From the NCBI RefSeq assembly GCF_021390495.1, contig NZ_JAJEJP010000001.1, positions 1,488,001-1,552,000 of the forward strand: a stretch of DNA of 64,000 nt, in the 5' to 3' direction. Both the position numbers and the translations under genes were made by a program. The notes beneath the pieces were generated by a model, which had not been told where the DNA came from, did no database searches, and saw only the letters and a program-made list of their open reading frames with translations. This document shows positions 1 through 9,169 of this stretch, one piece after another (the first letter of the stretch is position 1; the number at the start of each line of letters is the position of its first letter). Source of the DNA: Paraburkholderia sp. ZP32-5 (GTDB taxonomy: Bacteria > Pseudomonadota > Gammaproteobacteria > Burkholderiales > Burkholderiaceae).

Positions 1-247
1 TTGGCGACATAGCGACGACAAGTGTCCTGAAGTCCGTGTCCCGCCATTGCTGGACGAGTCGGCGATTGATTTCAGCAAGAGCTGAGCCAAAGCAATCAGT
101 TCCCACCTCTCTGGCGGAAGCGTCAGCGACCGCTTTCAATTTTCCGGGTGGCTTCGGCCTGTCGCGGAGGCAGATCCCAGCCTCTGAAAAGCGGTCGTTG
201 CTCAACGAAAACGGAATGGCTTCTACGGATCGAGAGTGTGAGTTCAC
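1..247 (-). CDS. Partial unknown protein running off the left edge
   Basis: The minus strand is open from 247 to the window edge (82 codons) and reads as natural protein sequence, with a segment DCFGSALAEINRRLVQQWRD near positions 95-36. The frame is closed upstream by TAG at 275-277. The first start after that stop is GTG at 247; an AAGGAGG stretch lies about 20 bases before it, too far for an ideal ribosome site. I do not recognise the family. It lies inside the integrated element, downstream of and in the same direction as the integrase. The coding call rests on amino-acid composition only. Confidence 0.4.
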   Translation of the reverse strand, partial: MNSHSRSVEAIPFSLSNDRFSEAGICLRDRPKPPGKLKAVADASAREVGTDCFGSALAEINRRLVQQWRDTDFRTLVVAMSP

Positions 248-519
248 TGATGGGGAAAGCTGTCGCGCCTCCTTCTAGTCGCCAACGTTGGCCGTCGGCC
301 GCATTGCTGACATAGAACCCAGTCCGCTTCGACGTCAGCTTTGGCCGACGACTCGCCGACCGATACACTGCACGAATAGCCGTTCCAGTTTGCAACCGGC
401 CATAGCCATAGCCCACGGGTCGGGTCGAAAGGTGGTTGTGGATCGACTGCAGTCCTCGCCGCTCTCGGATCGTTAGAAGGATGAAATTCGATAGTCGCAG
501 TAGCAAGGCAACGACTGGC
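248..519. other. Stretch between integrase stop and partial gene, nothing certain
   Basis: About 270 bases without a convincing gene. A minus-strand reading frame beginning inside the integrase 3' end (533) is open through here, but it has no good start signal and an Arg/Ser-rich composition. The third minus frame, which becomes the partial gene to the left, carries TAG at 275-277. This could be a decayed longer gene or simple spacer. Confidence 0.3.
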
Positions 520-1713
520 TTAACGACCAGCAAGATAGTTAGCCCAATCAGCCATCATCGCCGCGCGTTTCGTAAACAGGTCACCGCGCGCGTAGGCGGC
601 CTCTGCTTTATCCTTGAGCAGGTGTGCCAGCGCGGCTTCGGCAACTTCACGCGGATAGTGCGTCGTCTCGCCAACCCAATCGCGGAAGGTTGAGCGGAAA
701 CCATGAGCCGTCAGATCACTACGTTCCATGCGTTTCAACAACTGCAAAAGGGCCATATTTGATAGCGGGCTTTGTTCACGCTGCCCCGGGAACACGTACT
801 CGTTCTGCCGGACTGACTTCATCGCCTTGACAATGCGAATCGCAGCCTTGGACAAAGGTACGCGATGCTCCTTTCCAGCTTTCATCCGCTCGGCCGGAAT
901 GGTCCAGATTGCCGCGCTTAGGTCAAACTCATCCCACCTTGCACCGATTATTTCGTTGGTACGAGTTGCAGTCAGAATCAGGAGTTCGAGCGCTTTGGCT
1001 CCCGTGTTGTCCAGTTTGCGAAGCTCAACCATGAACGCAGGTGCGTCGGAGTAGGGCAGGGCGGCATGATGCTCGACCTTCTGCACCTTCGACCGCTTCG
1101 GAAGCAGATGATCGAGGTGGCCTTTCCAGCGCGCCGGGTTTTCTCCGGAGCGGTAGCCGCGCACGGTTGCCCAATCGAGTACGGACTCGATCCGTCCACG
1201 AACGCGCGAGGCAGTCTCGGTCTTTTCCGTCCAGATCGGCTCCAGCGCCTTCATGACGAGCGCAGTATCGATCGCCGACACCACAAGCGACCCGAAGTGC
1301 GGTGACGCATAGGTATCAAGCGTATTCGTCCACTGATCCGCGTGTTTGGCATTCTTCCAACCACTGCGATGAGCTTCGATATATGCCTCCGCGCACTCGT
1401 CGAACGTTTTGCTTTTCGCCGCTGTGGCCTTGGATGACGCACGCTGCTGTTCCTTGGCGTCGAGCGGATCAACGCCTTCTAGCAACTGTTTGCGCGCCGC
1501 GAGGGCAAGCACGCGCGCGTCGGCAAGACTTACAGTGTGTAAGGGGCCTAGGCCCATACCCCGGGCCTTGCCATTTTTCATATAACGAAAAAGCCACGAT
1601 TTGACACCGCCTTGGGTGATTTGCAGGTAGAGGCCGCCCCCATCACCGTGAAAGCCGGGCTTCGTGAGCTTGCCGATTTTCGTTGCGCTGAGTTTGTTAA
1701 TTGCGTGTGCCAT
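520..1713 (-). CDS. Tyrosine-type site-specific integrase (P4-like)
   Basis: Site-specific recombinase of 397 residues, the usual length for P4-type island and prophage integrases. The N-terminal third has the DUF4102-like arm-binding domain (GDGGGLYLQI near 23-32). The catalytic domain shows the full set: Arg251 (TATRTNE), a Lys at 278 or 281, His337-x-x-Arg340 (HGFRSTFRDW), His364 (ALAHLL) and nucleophile Tyr374 (AAYARGD). The gene therefore looks intact and active. Its 5' end faces a tRNA-Ser-like attachment remnant about 160 bases away, so the element it mobilises extends to the left, beyond the window. No clear ribosome site precedes the ATG. Confidence 0.95.
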   Translation of the reverse strand: MAHAINKLSATKIGKLTKPGFHGDGGGLYLQITQGGVKSWLFRYMKNGKARGMGLGPLHTVSLADARVLALAARKQLLEGVDPLDAKEQQRASSKATAAKSKTFDECAEAYIEAHRSGWKNAKHADQWTNTLDTYASPHFGSLVVSAIDTALVMKALEPIWTEKTETASRVRGRIESVLDWATVRGYRSGENPARWKGHLDHLLPKRSKVQKVEHHAALPYSDAPAFMVELRKLDNTGAKALELLILTATRTNEIIGARWDEFDLSAAIWTIPAERMKAGKEHRVPLSKAAIRIVKAMKSVRQNEYVFPGQREQSPLSNMALLQLLKRMERSDLTAHGFRSTFRDWVGETTHYPREVAEAALAHLLKDKAEAAYARGDLFTKRAAMMADWANYLAGR

Positions 1714-1790
1714 AGCGTCATTCTAACGATTTGACTTACAAATTGACTATCAAAATATCTCTGGATTCAGGCGATCCGGGGAGGACTGCT

Positions 1791-1852
1791 GTGGAATCGA
1801 GATTCTGTGAAACCCTTGCTGGGCAAGGGATTGATGGAATTGCGTGGAATCG
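1791..1852. repeat. Direct repeats GTGGAATCG, possible integrase arm sites
   Basis: GTGGAATCG occurs at 1791-1799 and again at 1844-1852, between the integrase start and the tRNA-like sequence. Tyrosine integrases bind short direct arm-type repeats flanking the core site, and the position fits. Their role as binding sites is inference. Confidence 0.4.
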
Positions 1853-1876
1853 TGCGGAACCGGGTTGGTATGACCG

Positions 1877-1887
1877 TCTCTCCGCCA
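1877..1887 (+). other. tRNA-Ser 3'-end-like sequence, attachment-site remnant
   Basis: TCTCTCCGCCA matches the 3' acceptor strand, discriminator and CCA of serine tRNAs. No rest of a tRNA precedes it: the upstream 80 bases do not fold into a cloverleaf. A terminator follows 10 bases later, as expected downstream of a tRNA gene. The simplest reading is an attR-type junction left by an element that inserted into a tRNA-Ser gene, with the intact copy to the left of the window. Confidence 0.6.
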
Positions 1888-1897
1888 CCCAACAGAT

Positions 1898-1928
1898 AAG
1901 GCTCCCAGATGTGGAGCCTTTTTGTTTT
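1898..1928 (+). terminator. Rho-independent terminator
   Basis: Perfect 8-bp stem AAGGCTCC (1898-1905) / GGAGCCTT (1913-1920) with a 7-base loop, followed by a T-rich tract. It lies just after the tRNA-Ser-like end and is probably the original terminator of that tRNA. Confidence 0.85.
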
Positions 1929-2037
1929 GGGTTATTAAAGTGGGGTTGGGTGATTGGCGGGAAGTGAATTCCGCTCGTTGGCGGCGCCTTCGCCGGGCGT
2001 GACGCCCGCACCAGCCTCATCAGACCAGTAACGCAAC

Positions 2038-2379
2038 CTAATCCGTCAACGCAAAGCGAAACGGTTGCCTCAGTGAAAACGGTACGCGCTCGCCATTGCG
2101 GTAAAGCGGCTCGCAGGCCGAAGCTCGCATCGCGGCCAGCGCTGCGGTATCAAGACGTTCATAGCCGCTGCTTTTCGTAATTGTGATGTTTGTGATCTGT
2201 CCATCGCGATCGATCACTGCGCGCACCTCTGTGGTTCCCTCTTCTTTTTTGGCCCGAGAAACGGCGGGGTATCCAGGCGACGCGAATCTGCATTCGATCT
2301 TCGTATCGGGGTGTCGGGGCTGCGCGCAGCCGACTAGCGTAAGAAGCGCAGCCGTCATGACGGCAAAGGTAATGCGCAT
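2038..2379 (-). CDS. Lipoprotein with TonB C-terminal-like domain
   Basis: 113 residues. The N-terminus is a lipoprotein signal with lipobox LVGC (lipidated Cys18). The rest matches the TonB C-terminal fold: a PAVSRAKKEEGTTEVRAVID strand region, then an ITKSSGYERLDTAALAAMR helix and a PFRFAL end. It lacks the N-terminal membrane helix and Pro-rich spacer of a true TonB, and no exbB/exbD neighbours exist, so it is unlikely to energise transporters by itself. GGAGACAT precedes the ATG. It is the first host-type gene after the element junction. Confidence 0.8.
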   Translation of the reverse strand: MRITFAVMTAALLTLVGCAQPRHPDTKIECRFASPGYPAVSRAKKEEGTTEVRAVIDRDGQITNITITKSSGYERLDTAALAAMRASACEPLYRNGERVPFSLRQPFRFALTD

Positions 2380-2466
2380 ATGTCTCCAATCCCCGTGGAA
2401 CCCTGGTAGCTAAATGCCGATATCACGCGCAGTGCGTATTTCCTCACCCGCAACCGCCCGTCAACT

Positions 2467-3408
2467 TCAAACCCGCTTCGCAATAACAGTCGTCGAACTC
2501 GCGATATCAAGATTCTTCTGCGCACTAAGCTGCGTCACGAACGATCGCTTCAGCAAAGCCGGCGGTCCTCCTTCCAGAATCTCACCGACAGTCAGCGTCT
2601 TGAATTCCCGCAGCGATTGCTCGTCGAGCCCTTCGGCCCAATCACGCATGATCCAGTAGATCGACCATATGGCCGTCGTCGATTCGGGCACGTACACACG
2701 TTCGACATCGATTGAAGACCCGAAGAGGTTGAGGATCCCCTCCGCGGTCATGTTGTAGTAGTGATGCGGATAGCCGTGAGTCGGCTGGGTGAGCGGCACG
2801 ACCACAACCAGATCGCCGCCGGGTTTCAGCACGCGAAGAATTTCTTTCGCGGCAGTGAACGGATCTTTGACGTGCTCCAGCACATTCAGCGAAAGTACGC
2901 CATCAAATGACGCGTCCTTGAACGGCAGAACTTCTCCAACGCCGCGCACATCGGTAGACGGGTAATTGGTGATTTCAAAGTTGACGACGTTCTCGTATGT
3001 CGCGGGGCGACTTCCCGCTCCGCAATCCAGTATCAAACCAGAAGGGTGACGCTCGATTACTGCGAGAGCATCGCCGTCGTAATGATTGCTGCCCGTCAGG
3101 TCGGAATCGTAAATATCGAACTTTGAGCGCAGCTCAGGGGACAGGAAATCAAAGAACTTTCCATCGTCGCTATACGGCATGTCAGTGCGCAGCGTGGATT
3201 CGATCTGCTTTCTGCGCTGCTGCCTGCGATCAGCGGCCACATTGGCATCTTGCATGCGATGGCTTTCTGATGCACCGAAGATATCGAAGTGCGATCTTCC
3301 CGACCGTAATTGTCCCCGTGCGACCGCTTCGGCTACATCCGGATTTGCGGCGAGATAAGCCTGCTCGCAAAAATTCAAAGGCGTGACGCACTCAAGACTC
3401 TGGTCCAT
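2467..3408 (-). CDS. SAM-dependent methyltransferase with N-terminal NPDVA module
   Basis: 313 residues from ATG 3408, chosen over the longer frame at 3462 because GAGGAAG lies just upstream. The C-terminal two thirds are a class I methyltransferase: motif I ILDCGAGSRP near 124-133, an acidic strand (VVNFEITNY), and SLNVLEHVKDP followed by LRVLKPGGDLVVVVP, as in Methyltransf_11 proteins. Residues about 17-50 form a separate module (YLAANPDVAEAV, then HFDIFGASESHR), also present in the next two genes. The substrate is unknown. It is transcribed divergently from the second methyltransferase. Confidence 0.85.
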   Translation of the reverse strand: MDQSLECVTPLNFCEQAYLAANPDVAEAVARGQLRSGRSHFDIFGASESHRMQDANVAADRRQQRRKQIESTLRTDMPYSDDGKFFDFLSPELRSKFDIYDSDLTGSNHYDGDALAVIERHPSGLILDCGAGSRPATYENVVNFEITNYPSTDVRGVGEVLPFKDASFDGVLSLNVLEHVKDPFTAAKEILRVLKPGGDLVVVVPLTQPTHGYPHHYYNMTAEGILNLFGSSIDVERVYVPESTTAIWSIYWIMRDWAEGLDEQSLREFKTLTVGEILEGGPPALLKRSFVTQLSAQKNLDIASSTTVIAKRV

Positions 3409-3605
3409 GGACTTCCTCGGGAACACTTCGAATGTGGGCGCGCAAATTATAGCAATCTGCATTTTGCGAGCGCGTCTGCCGTTGCACTTGGCTGTGACGT
3501 CATCGCGTTCCCGATGCCTTCATCGAGGTGCCGATGAACCTTCGTGACACGTTGTCCGGTCGTGCCATAATCGGCCAATCCTGAACGAGCGATCGAGGGG
3601 GCAAA

Positions 3606-4505
3606 TTGAAAGGAACCGAACTGGATCTGTACGCGACATCGGAACCGAGTCACGCACTGGCTTTCAATCTTTTCGACGGCACGTGGATATCGGACGTGCC
3701 AGGTTACGGTCTAGGCAAGACCGCCCATTTCGAAGATGGGCGTTTGCAATGGTTCGAGTCGGTGTGCGGTGGATTTGCCGGCAAGAGCGCGCTGGAACTC
3801 GGCCCCATGGAAGGCGGCCACACCTACATGCTGGCCCAGGCCGGTGCATCACCGGTCCTCGCCATCGAGGCCAACTCGAAGTGCTTTCTGAAGTGCCTGC
3901 TCGTACAGAATGCATTGAAGTTCAATGCCGAATTCATGTACGGCGATTTCCGCGAATTGCTAAGAAAGCGTGAGCAGCGTTTCGATCTGATTCTCGCCAG
4001 CGGCGTGCTGTATCACATGTTCGATCCGGTAGCGCTGCTGGAAGATATGGCGTATGCATCCGACTCCCTGTGCATCTGGACGCACTACTTCGATGCGGAC
4101 GTCGTGCGCGAAAATCGAAACATGGCAACGCATGTCGATCCGACGCCGACCAAGTCGGTATTTCGCGGACGCGAAATCGACATCCATCGCTACAGCTATC
4201 TGGACAGCATCACCAGCACGAAATTCATCGGAGGAACCGCGCCGCAAGCCAACTGGATGAGCCGCGCGAGTCTGCTGTCGGTCCTGGATGCGCTCGACAT
4301 GACGGTGATCGTGGGCCGCGAAGATCGCGATCATCCGGCGGGTCCGGCGATTCTTCTTTACGCCGCTCACATCCCTGGCTTCAGCGAAACGGGATACCTG
4401 CAGCGCTATCCCGATGTAGCGGCGGCCGTCGAACAGAAGCAGTTCAGTTCTGGCGCGGAGCACTACATCCGCTTTGGCCGTACCGAAGGGCGCCTGATCA
4501 GTTAA
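3606..4505 (+). CDS. Methyltransferase-like protein with C-terminal NPDVA module
   Basis: 299 residues starting at TTG 3606, four bases after a GAGGGGG ribosome site. It has a class I SAM-binding core: ALELGPMEGGH near 62-72, VLAIEANSKC as the acidic strand, and DLILASGVLYHMFDP. The C-terminal ~35 residues (YLQRYPDVAAAVEQ, then HYIRFGRTEGR) are the same module found at the N-terminus of the divergent methyltransferase and twice in the following dioxygenase. It lies 73 bases upstream of the dioxygenase in the same direction and probably forms an operon with it. Confidence 0.85.
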   Translation: MKGTELDLYATSEPSHALAFNLFDGTWISDVPGYGLGKTAHFEDGRLQWFESVCGGFAGKSALELGPMEGGHTYMLAQAGASPVLAIEANSKCFLKCLLVQNALKFNAEFMYGDFRELLRKREQRFDLILASGVLYHMFDPVALLEDMAYASDSLCIWTHYFDADVVRENRNMATHVDPTPTKSVFRGREIDIHRYSYLDSITSTKFIGGTAPQANWMSRASLLSVLDALDMTVIVGREDRDHPAGPAILLYAAHIPGFSETGYLQRYPDVAAAVEQKQFSSGAEHYIRFGRTEGRLIS

Positions 4506-4578
4506 GCGGCTTTGCGAAGTGGAGCAACGCGTCGGCGTCAGTTTGTTTCACCATCGAATCCGGAGCTTTTCAGCAAAA

Positions 4579-5772
4579 ATGAATACTCCAGCAAACCCGC
4601 GTTTTTTCGACCGGCCCGTTACCGCCGAAGTACCGATCGACAGTCAAACGCAAGTCTTCAAGTTTGAAAAGTTTCCGGCGGCCGGGCCCGTTCCATGGCT
4701 CGACCGCCCGGACGCACTCGAACAGATCGACGCGCTGCTATCGCGCGGAGAAATCAGCGAGCAGGAAGCGGGCTGGTGCAAAAAATGGGTGCAAGACGGC
4801 TATCTGATCCTCGAAGGTTTTTTCGACGACGCGCAACTCGATGCGACGTGGAAAGCCTATGAAGACGCGATTGCCGACGGCACGTTGAGGCCGCCGCATG
4901 AACCGATTTTCGACGGCGATACGCTGCCGGGCCGCACGCTGAACCCGCATTTCAAGGTGCCGGCGATTCGCGAGATGCTGTTCGATGCGCGCATGAATCA
5001 GATCGTGAGTCTGCTGCTCGGCGTGAAGTCGGCGCCGTTCCAGACGATCGGCGGCCACAAGAGCAGCGAGCAGCTCGAGCACTCGGATTCGATTCATATG
5101 TCGACGTATCCGAACGGCTATCTGGTCGCGAACTGGATCGCGTTCGAGGATATCCATCCCGATTCCGGGCCGCTCGTTTATCACCCGGGCACGCACAAGC
5201 TGCCTTATCTGATGTCGACCGAACTCGGTATGCCATTCGGTTGCGGCTACTCCGCGTACCACGATATCTACGAGCCCGCGATCCAGCGCGTCATCGCCGA
5301 GAAATCGAACGGCCCGCATTATTTCTACCCGAAAAAGGGCGACGTGCTGCTGTGGCACGCGAACCTGCTGCACGGCGGCAGCAAGCTGCGCGATGCGCGG
5401 CATGCGAGCCGCAAGGCACTGGTGTGCCATTTCTTTGCCGACGGCTGCCTGTGCTATCACGATCTGACCGGCATGCCGTCGAGCCTGACGCCGATCGTCG
5501 AATTCGACGGCGACGCTTATCTCGACGCGAATCCCGACGTGGCGGCGAGCGGCGGCAATGCGTTGCAGCACTACATCTATTACGGCCGCTTCGAAGGCCG
5601 TCCATTGCGCAGCCAGGCGGCGCGACGCATCGCGCGGCTCGCCGAATTGCCGGACGGCTTCGATGCGAAGCTGTACCTTGAGGCGAATCCCGATGTGGCC
5701 GCCGCGGGCGTCGACGCGGTCGATCACTTCATCGAGTTCGGCCGCGCGGAGGGCCGGGCGCTGAAGCCTTGA
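4579..5772 (+). CDS. Phytanoyl-CoA dioxygenase (PhyH) family protein with two NPDVA modules
   Basis: 397 residues from ATG 4579; an upstream in-frame GTG at 4519 lacks a ribosome site. The central region is a PhyH-type Fe(II)/2-oxoglutarate oxygenase with a proximal H-x-D-type motif in EHSDSIHM, the segment HPDSGPLVYHPGTHKLPY, and a distal iron ligand in NLLHGGSKLRD. After the enzyme domain come two modules at about 313-345 (YLDANPDVAASG, then HYIYYGRFEGR) and 365-397 (YLEANPDVAAAG, then HFIEFGRAEGR). The partner genes suggest modification of a shared, perhaps surface or glycan, substrate; that is inference. Confidence 0.85.
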   Translation: MNTPANPRFFDRPVTAEVPIDSQTQVFKFEKFPAAGPVPWLDRPDALEQIDALLSRGEISEQEAGWCKKWVQDGYLILEGFFDDAQLDATWKAYEDAIADGTLRPPHEPIFDGDTLPGRTLNPHFKVPAIREMLFDARMNQIVSLLLGVKSAPFQTIGGHKSSEQLEHSDSIHMSTYPNGYLVANWIAFEDIHPDSGPLVYHPGTHKLPYLMSTELGMPFGCGYSAYHDIYEPAIQRVIAEKSNGPHYFYPKKGDVLLWHANLLHGGSKLRDARHASRKALVCHFFADGCLCYHDLTGMPSSLTPIVEFDGDAYLDANPDVAASGGNALQHYIYYGRFEGRPLRSQAARRIARLAELPDGFDAKLYLEANPDVAAAGVDAVDHFIEFGRAEGRALKP

Positions 5773-5991
5773 GCGTCGCTCTTTCAAGCGGCTGTTGGGG
5801 CCGTGCTCGCGAGTACGCCCCCACGCATTGCTACAAGCACGCCTCCAATCACGACGCACTGATACAGTGCATCGTTTCATAAAAATTTCACTCAACCACT
5901 TCCAGCAACGGTCGTAAACAGGCGAGTTGCCCGCATGGCAATGCCGCTGCAGTTTTCTGCTCGCCGCGGCGTACTTTTTCGCAGGTCCGCA

Positions 5992-7548
5992 ATGCGCAAA
6001 CTCACCATCAAAGCCCGTCTGGTCATTCTGACCGTCGCTGTCGCGATTGTTTCTCTCGGCATCGGCGCGGCCGGTCTGATCGGCGTGTCGAAGTCGATCG
6101 ATGCGCTGCAACGGATGTTCGAGGGGCGCGCCAAAGCGCTGCAGGCGATCTCCACGATCAACGAACTGGTCGTCGAAGCCAGCTTTGCCGTCAGTGACGC
6201 AATCCTCGATCCGTCGGCGCAGAAAACTCAAACGGTCGTCGCGGGCACGGCCGGTCGCATCGAGCAGGTCGACCGGCTGATGACGCAGTATGTCGACGGC
6301 AGCACGTCCGCCGACGAGCGCAAGCGCGCCGGCGAATTCGCCGCCAACTGGAGCGCGTTGCGCGACAAGGGCCTGCGTCCGGCCGTGCAGTTGCTTGGCG
6401 CGAACAATCTGTCCGAAGCGCAATGGGTCGAGACGCAGAGCATCGAGCCGGTATCGAAGGCGGTGCGCGCGCAAGGCGCGGAACTGCGCAAGATGGAACT
6501 GAGCGTCGCGCAGTCGGAATACGATGATGCGCGCCGCACCGGTCACGTGGTCGAGTGGCTGGTCATCGGCTTCATCGGTGGCGGCGTGCAGGTGGTCGCG
6601 TTTCTGTGCGTATCGATGGCGAGAAGCCTGTTTCGCGAACTCGGCGGCGAGCCGCATCTTGCGGCTCAGGTCGCCAACCGCGTCGCGGCGGGCGAGTTGT
6701 CCGTCGACGTGCCGGTCCGCGCGGGCGACACCGACAGCGTGCTGGCCGCGATGCGAACCATGCGCGACCGGCTCGCGTCGATCATCGGCGATATTCGCGA
6801 TTCGACCGATACGATCGCGGAGGCGAGCGCCGGCATCGCGACCGGCAACGGTACGCTCGCGAGCCGAACCGAGGAGCACGCGGCCAGTATCCAGCAGACC
6901 TCGGCGAGCATGGAGCAACTGGCGTCGATGGTGAAGGCGAACGCCGCGCATGCCGCGCAGGCGCGCGATCTCGCGGGCATCGCGTCGACCCAGGCGGGCG
7001 ATGGCGACCGCGCCGCGCGCGATGCCGCCGAGCGGATGAATGCGCTCGCGCAACGCTCGGAGCGTGTGCGCGAAATCACCTCGGTCATCGAAGGAATCTC
7101 GTTTCAGACCAATCTGCTCGCATTGAACGCCGCGGTCGAAGCGGCGCGCGCCGGCAATCAGGGGCGCGGCTTCGCGGTGGTCGCGCAGGAAGTCCGTGCG
7201 CTGGCGGAGCGCAGTGCGCGCGCCGCGAAAGAAATCGATGTGCTGATCAAGGAGATGACGGCCGAGGTCGATCTGAGCGGCGTCGCGGTGCAGGCCGCGG
7301 GCAGGACGATCGTCGATCTGCTCGGTTCGGTCAGGCGCGTCGCGGACCTCGTCGATTCGATCGCCGACGCGTCGCGTGAGCAGAGCACGGGGATCGACCA
7401 GGTGAACGCAGCGGTGACGGTGATGGATCGCGTGACGCAGCAGAATGCCGCTTTCGTGCAGGAAGGCGTGCAGGCCGCGGGCGCATTGAAAGTGCAGGCG
7501 GAGACGCTGCGCTCGGTGGTGCGATCGTTCCAGCTCGAGCCGGTTTGA
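5992..7548 (+). CDS. Methyl-accepting chemotaxis protein
   Basis: 518 residues from ATG 5992 (AGGT six bases before), preferred over the longer frame at 5935. A first membrane helix (about 8-30) and a second after [13 protein letters not shown] flank a four-helix-bundle-type sensor region of ~160 residues. A HAMP region and the cytoplasmic signalling domain follow, with hairpin tip [20 protein letters not shown] and the [10 protein letters not shown] stretch. No C-terminal CheR-binding pentapeptide is seen. The ligand is not predictable. It stands alone in its direction. Confidence 0.95.
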   Translation: MRKLTIKARLVILTVAVAIVSLGIGAAGLIGVSKSIDALQRMFEGRAKALQAISTINELVVEASFAVSDAILDPSAQKTQTVVAGTAGRIEQVDRLMTQYVDGSTSADERKRAGEFAANWSALRDKGLRPAVQLLGANNLSEAQWVETQSIEPVSKAVRAQGAELRKMELSVAQSEYDDARRTGHVVEWLVIGFIGGGVQVVAFLCVSMARSLFRELGGEPHLAAQVANRVAAGELSVDVPVRAGDTDSVLAAMRTMRDRLASIIGDIRDSTDTIAEASAGIATGNGTLASRTEEHAASIQQTSASMEQLASMVKANAAHAAQARDLAGIASTQAGDGDRAARDAAERMNALAQRSERVREITSVIEGISFQTNLLALNAAVEAARAGNQGRGFAVVAQEVRALAERSARAAKEIDVLIKEMTAEVDLSGVAVQAAGRTIVDLLGSVRRVADLVDSIADASREQSTGIDQVNAAVTVMDRVTQQNAAFVQEGVQAAGALKVQAETLRSVVRSFQLEPV

Positions 7549-7820
7549 AGCAACGGGGTAGCTGCGCGGTATTGCGGTGGCGGGGGCGCATCGCGAGGCC
7601 AGCGTGCTCGCGTATGTGCCTGTGTACTTGCCTGTATATGAGCGTGCGCCGTGGCGCCACAATGCGGTCTTGACTATCCGCGCAGACGCAAAAGAGAACG
7701 TCGGCAGCACGGCGCCCGCCAGCCCAATCCCCGCCCTCCAGCCAGCACATCCGCCGGTCTTGCTCTAAACTAGCGCCGCCCGATCAAGCCGCCGCACGCC
7801 CCGTCACGAGCAACTCACCG

Positions 7821-9083
7821 ATGCCCCCAGCCCCTGCCGATCCCGCCGATTCCGTCGATTTCAGCCTGCCGAAACATCCGCCGTTCCAGCGTTTCTGGTG
7901 CACCCGCATCCTTTCATCGCTTTCATTCCAGATGCTCGCGGTCGCGATGGGCTGGCACGTCTACGCGCTCACGCATAGCGCATTCGCACTCGGTCTGGTC
8001 GGTCTCGCGCAGTTCCTGCCGATGTTTCTGCTGACGCTGGTCGTCGGCCATGTCGCCGATCGCTACGATCGCCGTCGCATCGCCGCGGTGTGTCAGGGTC
8101 TCGAAAGCGTGGCCGCGGCGCTGTTCGCGTTCGGCACGTTCGGCGGCTGGATCAGCGCGCCGGTCATCTTTGCGCTGGCCGCGTGTGTCGGCGCGGCGCG
8201 CGCGTTCGAATCGCCGGCGGTGTCGTCGCTGTTGCCGGCCGTCGTGCCGCGCGGCTATCTGCCGAAGGCCACGGCGTGGGCGACCTCCGCGAATCAGACC
8301 GCGCAGATCGCCGGGCCCGCGCTCGGCGGTCTGCTGTACGGGGTCGGGCCGGGCGCTGCGTATCTCGCGTGCACGCTGACGTTCGCGGCCGCGGCGTCGT
8401 CGGTATGGAGCATTCCGCTGCAGACGAAGCCGCCGCGCCGCACGCCCGTCACGCTCGAATCGGTGTTCTCCGGCATCGCGTTCATACGCAGCGAGCCGGT
8501 CATTCTCGGCGCGTTGTCGCTCGATCTGTTCGCGGTGCTGTTCGGCGGCGCGACCGCGCTGTTGCCGATCTTTGCGCGTGACGTACTGCACGCGGGGCCG
8601 ATCGGTCTGGGTTTTCTGCGCTCGGGCACCGCGATCGGCGCGCTCGCCGGCACGATCTGGCTCGCGCATTTTCCGCTGCGCAACCGGCCGGGCGCCGCGA
8701 TGTTCGGCGGCGTGATCGCGTTCGGCCTCGCGACGATCGTGTTCGGGCTATCGCATCAGTTCATCGTGTCGCTGCTCGCGTTGATGGTGCTTGGCGCGTC
8801 GGACACGATCAGCGTCGTCGTACGCTTGTCGCTGGTGCAGTTGCGCACGCCCGATGACATGCTCGGCCGCGTCAACGCGGTCAATTCGCTGTTTATCGGT
8901 ACGTCGAATCAGCTTGGCGAATTCGAATCGGGTCTGACGGCGGGGTGGTGGGGCGCGCAGCCGGCCGTGCTGGTCGGCGGCGTCGCGACGATTGCGATCG
9001 CGTTGCTGTGGATGCGGTTGTTTCCGGCGTTGCGGCATACGCGCACGCTGGAGCGCGAAGAGGAATTGGCGGCGAGCGCGTGA
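7821..9083 (+). CDS. MFS transporter (EntS-like exporter family)
   Basis: 420 residues with about 12 hydrophobic segments. The first half carries the MFS loop motif GHVADRYDRRRIAAV. The sequence resembles the MFS_3/EntS group of exporters (FALGLVGLAQFLPMFLLTLVVG near the first helices; LLPIFARDVLHAGPIGLGFL in the middle). No siderophore or biosynthetic genes adjoin it, so the substrate is unknown. No operon partner is evident; the next genes are on the other strand. Confidence 0.9.
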   Translation: MPPAPADPADSVDFSLPKHPPFQRFWCTRILSSLSFQMLAVAMGWHVYALTHSAFALGLVGLAQFLPMFLLTLVVGHVADRYDRRRIAAVCQGLESVAAALFAFGTFGGWISAPVIFALAACVGAARAFESPAVSSLLPAVVPRGYLPKATAWATSANQTAQIAGPALGGLLYGVGPGAAYLACTLTFAAAASSVWSIPLQTKPPRRTPVTLESVFSGIAFIRSEPVILGALSLDLFAVLFGGATALLPIFARDVLHAGPIGLGFLRSGTAIGALAGTIWLAHFPLRNRPGAAMFGGVIAFGLATIVFGLSHQFIVSLLALMVLGASDTISVVVRLSLVQLRTPDDMLGRVNAVNSLFIGTSNQLGEFESGLTAGWWGAQPAVLVGGVATIAIALLWMRLFPALRHTRTLEREEELAASA

Positions 9084-9169
9084 TCGTCGTATGGGGTGCG
9101 CGCCACGATTGAACGCCAGCGCGAGCATCACGAGCATGGAGTACGCGAGGATTCCGCTCCATACCCAGC

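Noticed and set aside
1731..1967. A 78-codon plus-strand frame over the attachment remnant
   Set aside because: It spans the tRNA-like end and the terminator stem, so it cannot be a normal gene; no ribosome site.
4738..7710. A 990-codon minus-strand open frame across the dioxygenase and MCP genes
   Set aside because: Extremely Arg/His/Ala-rich composition, antisense to two clear families, no ribosome site; a GC-bias shadow.
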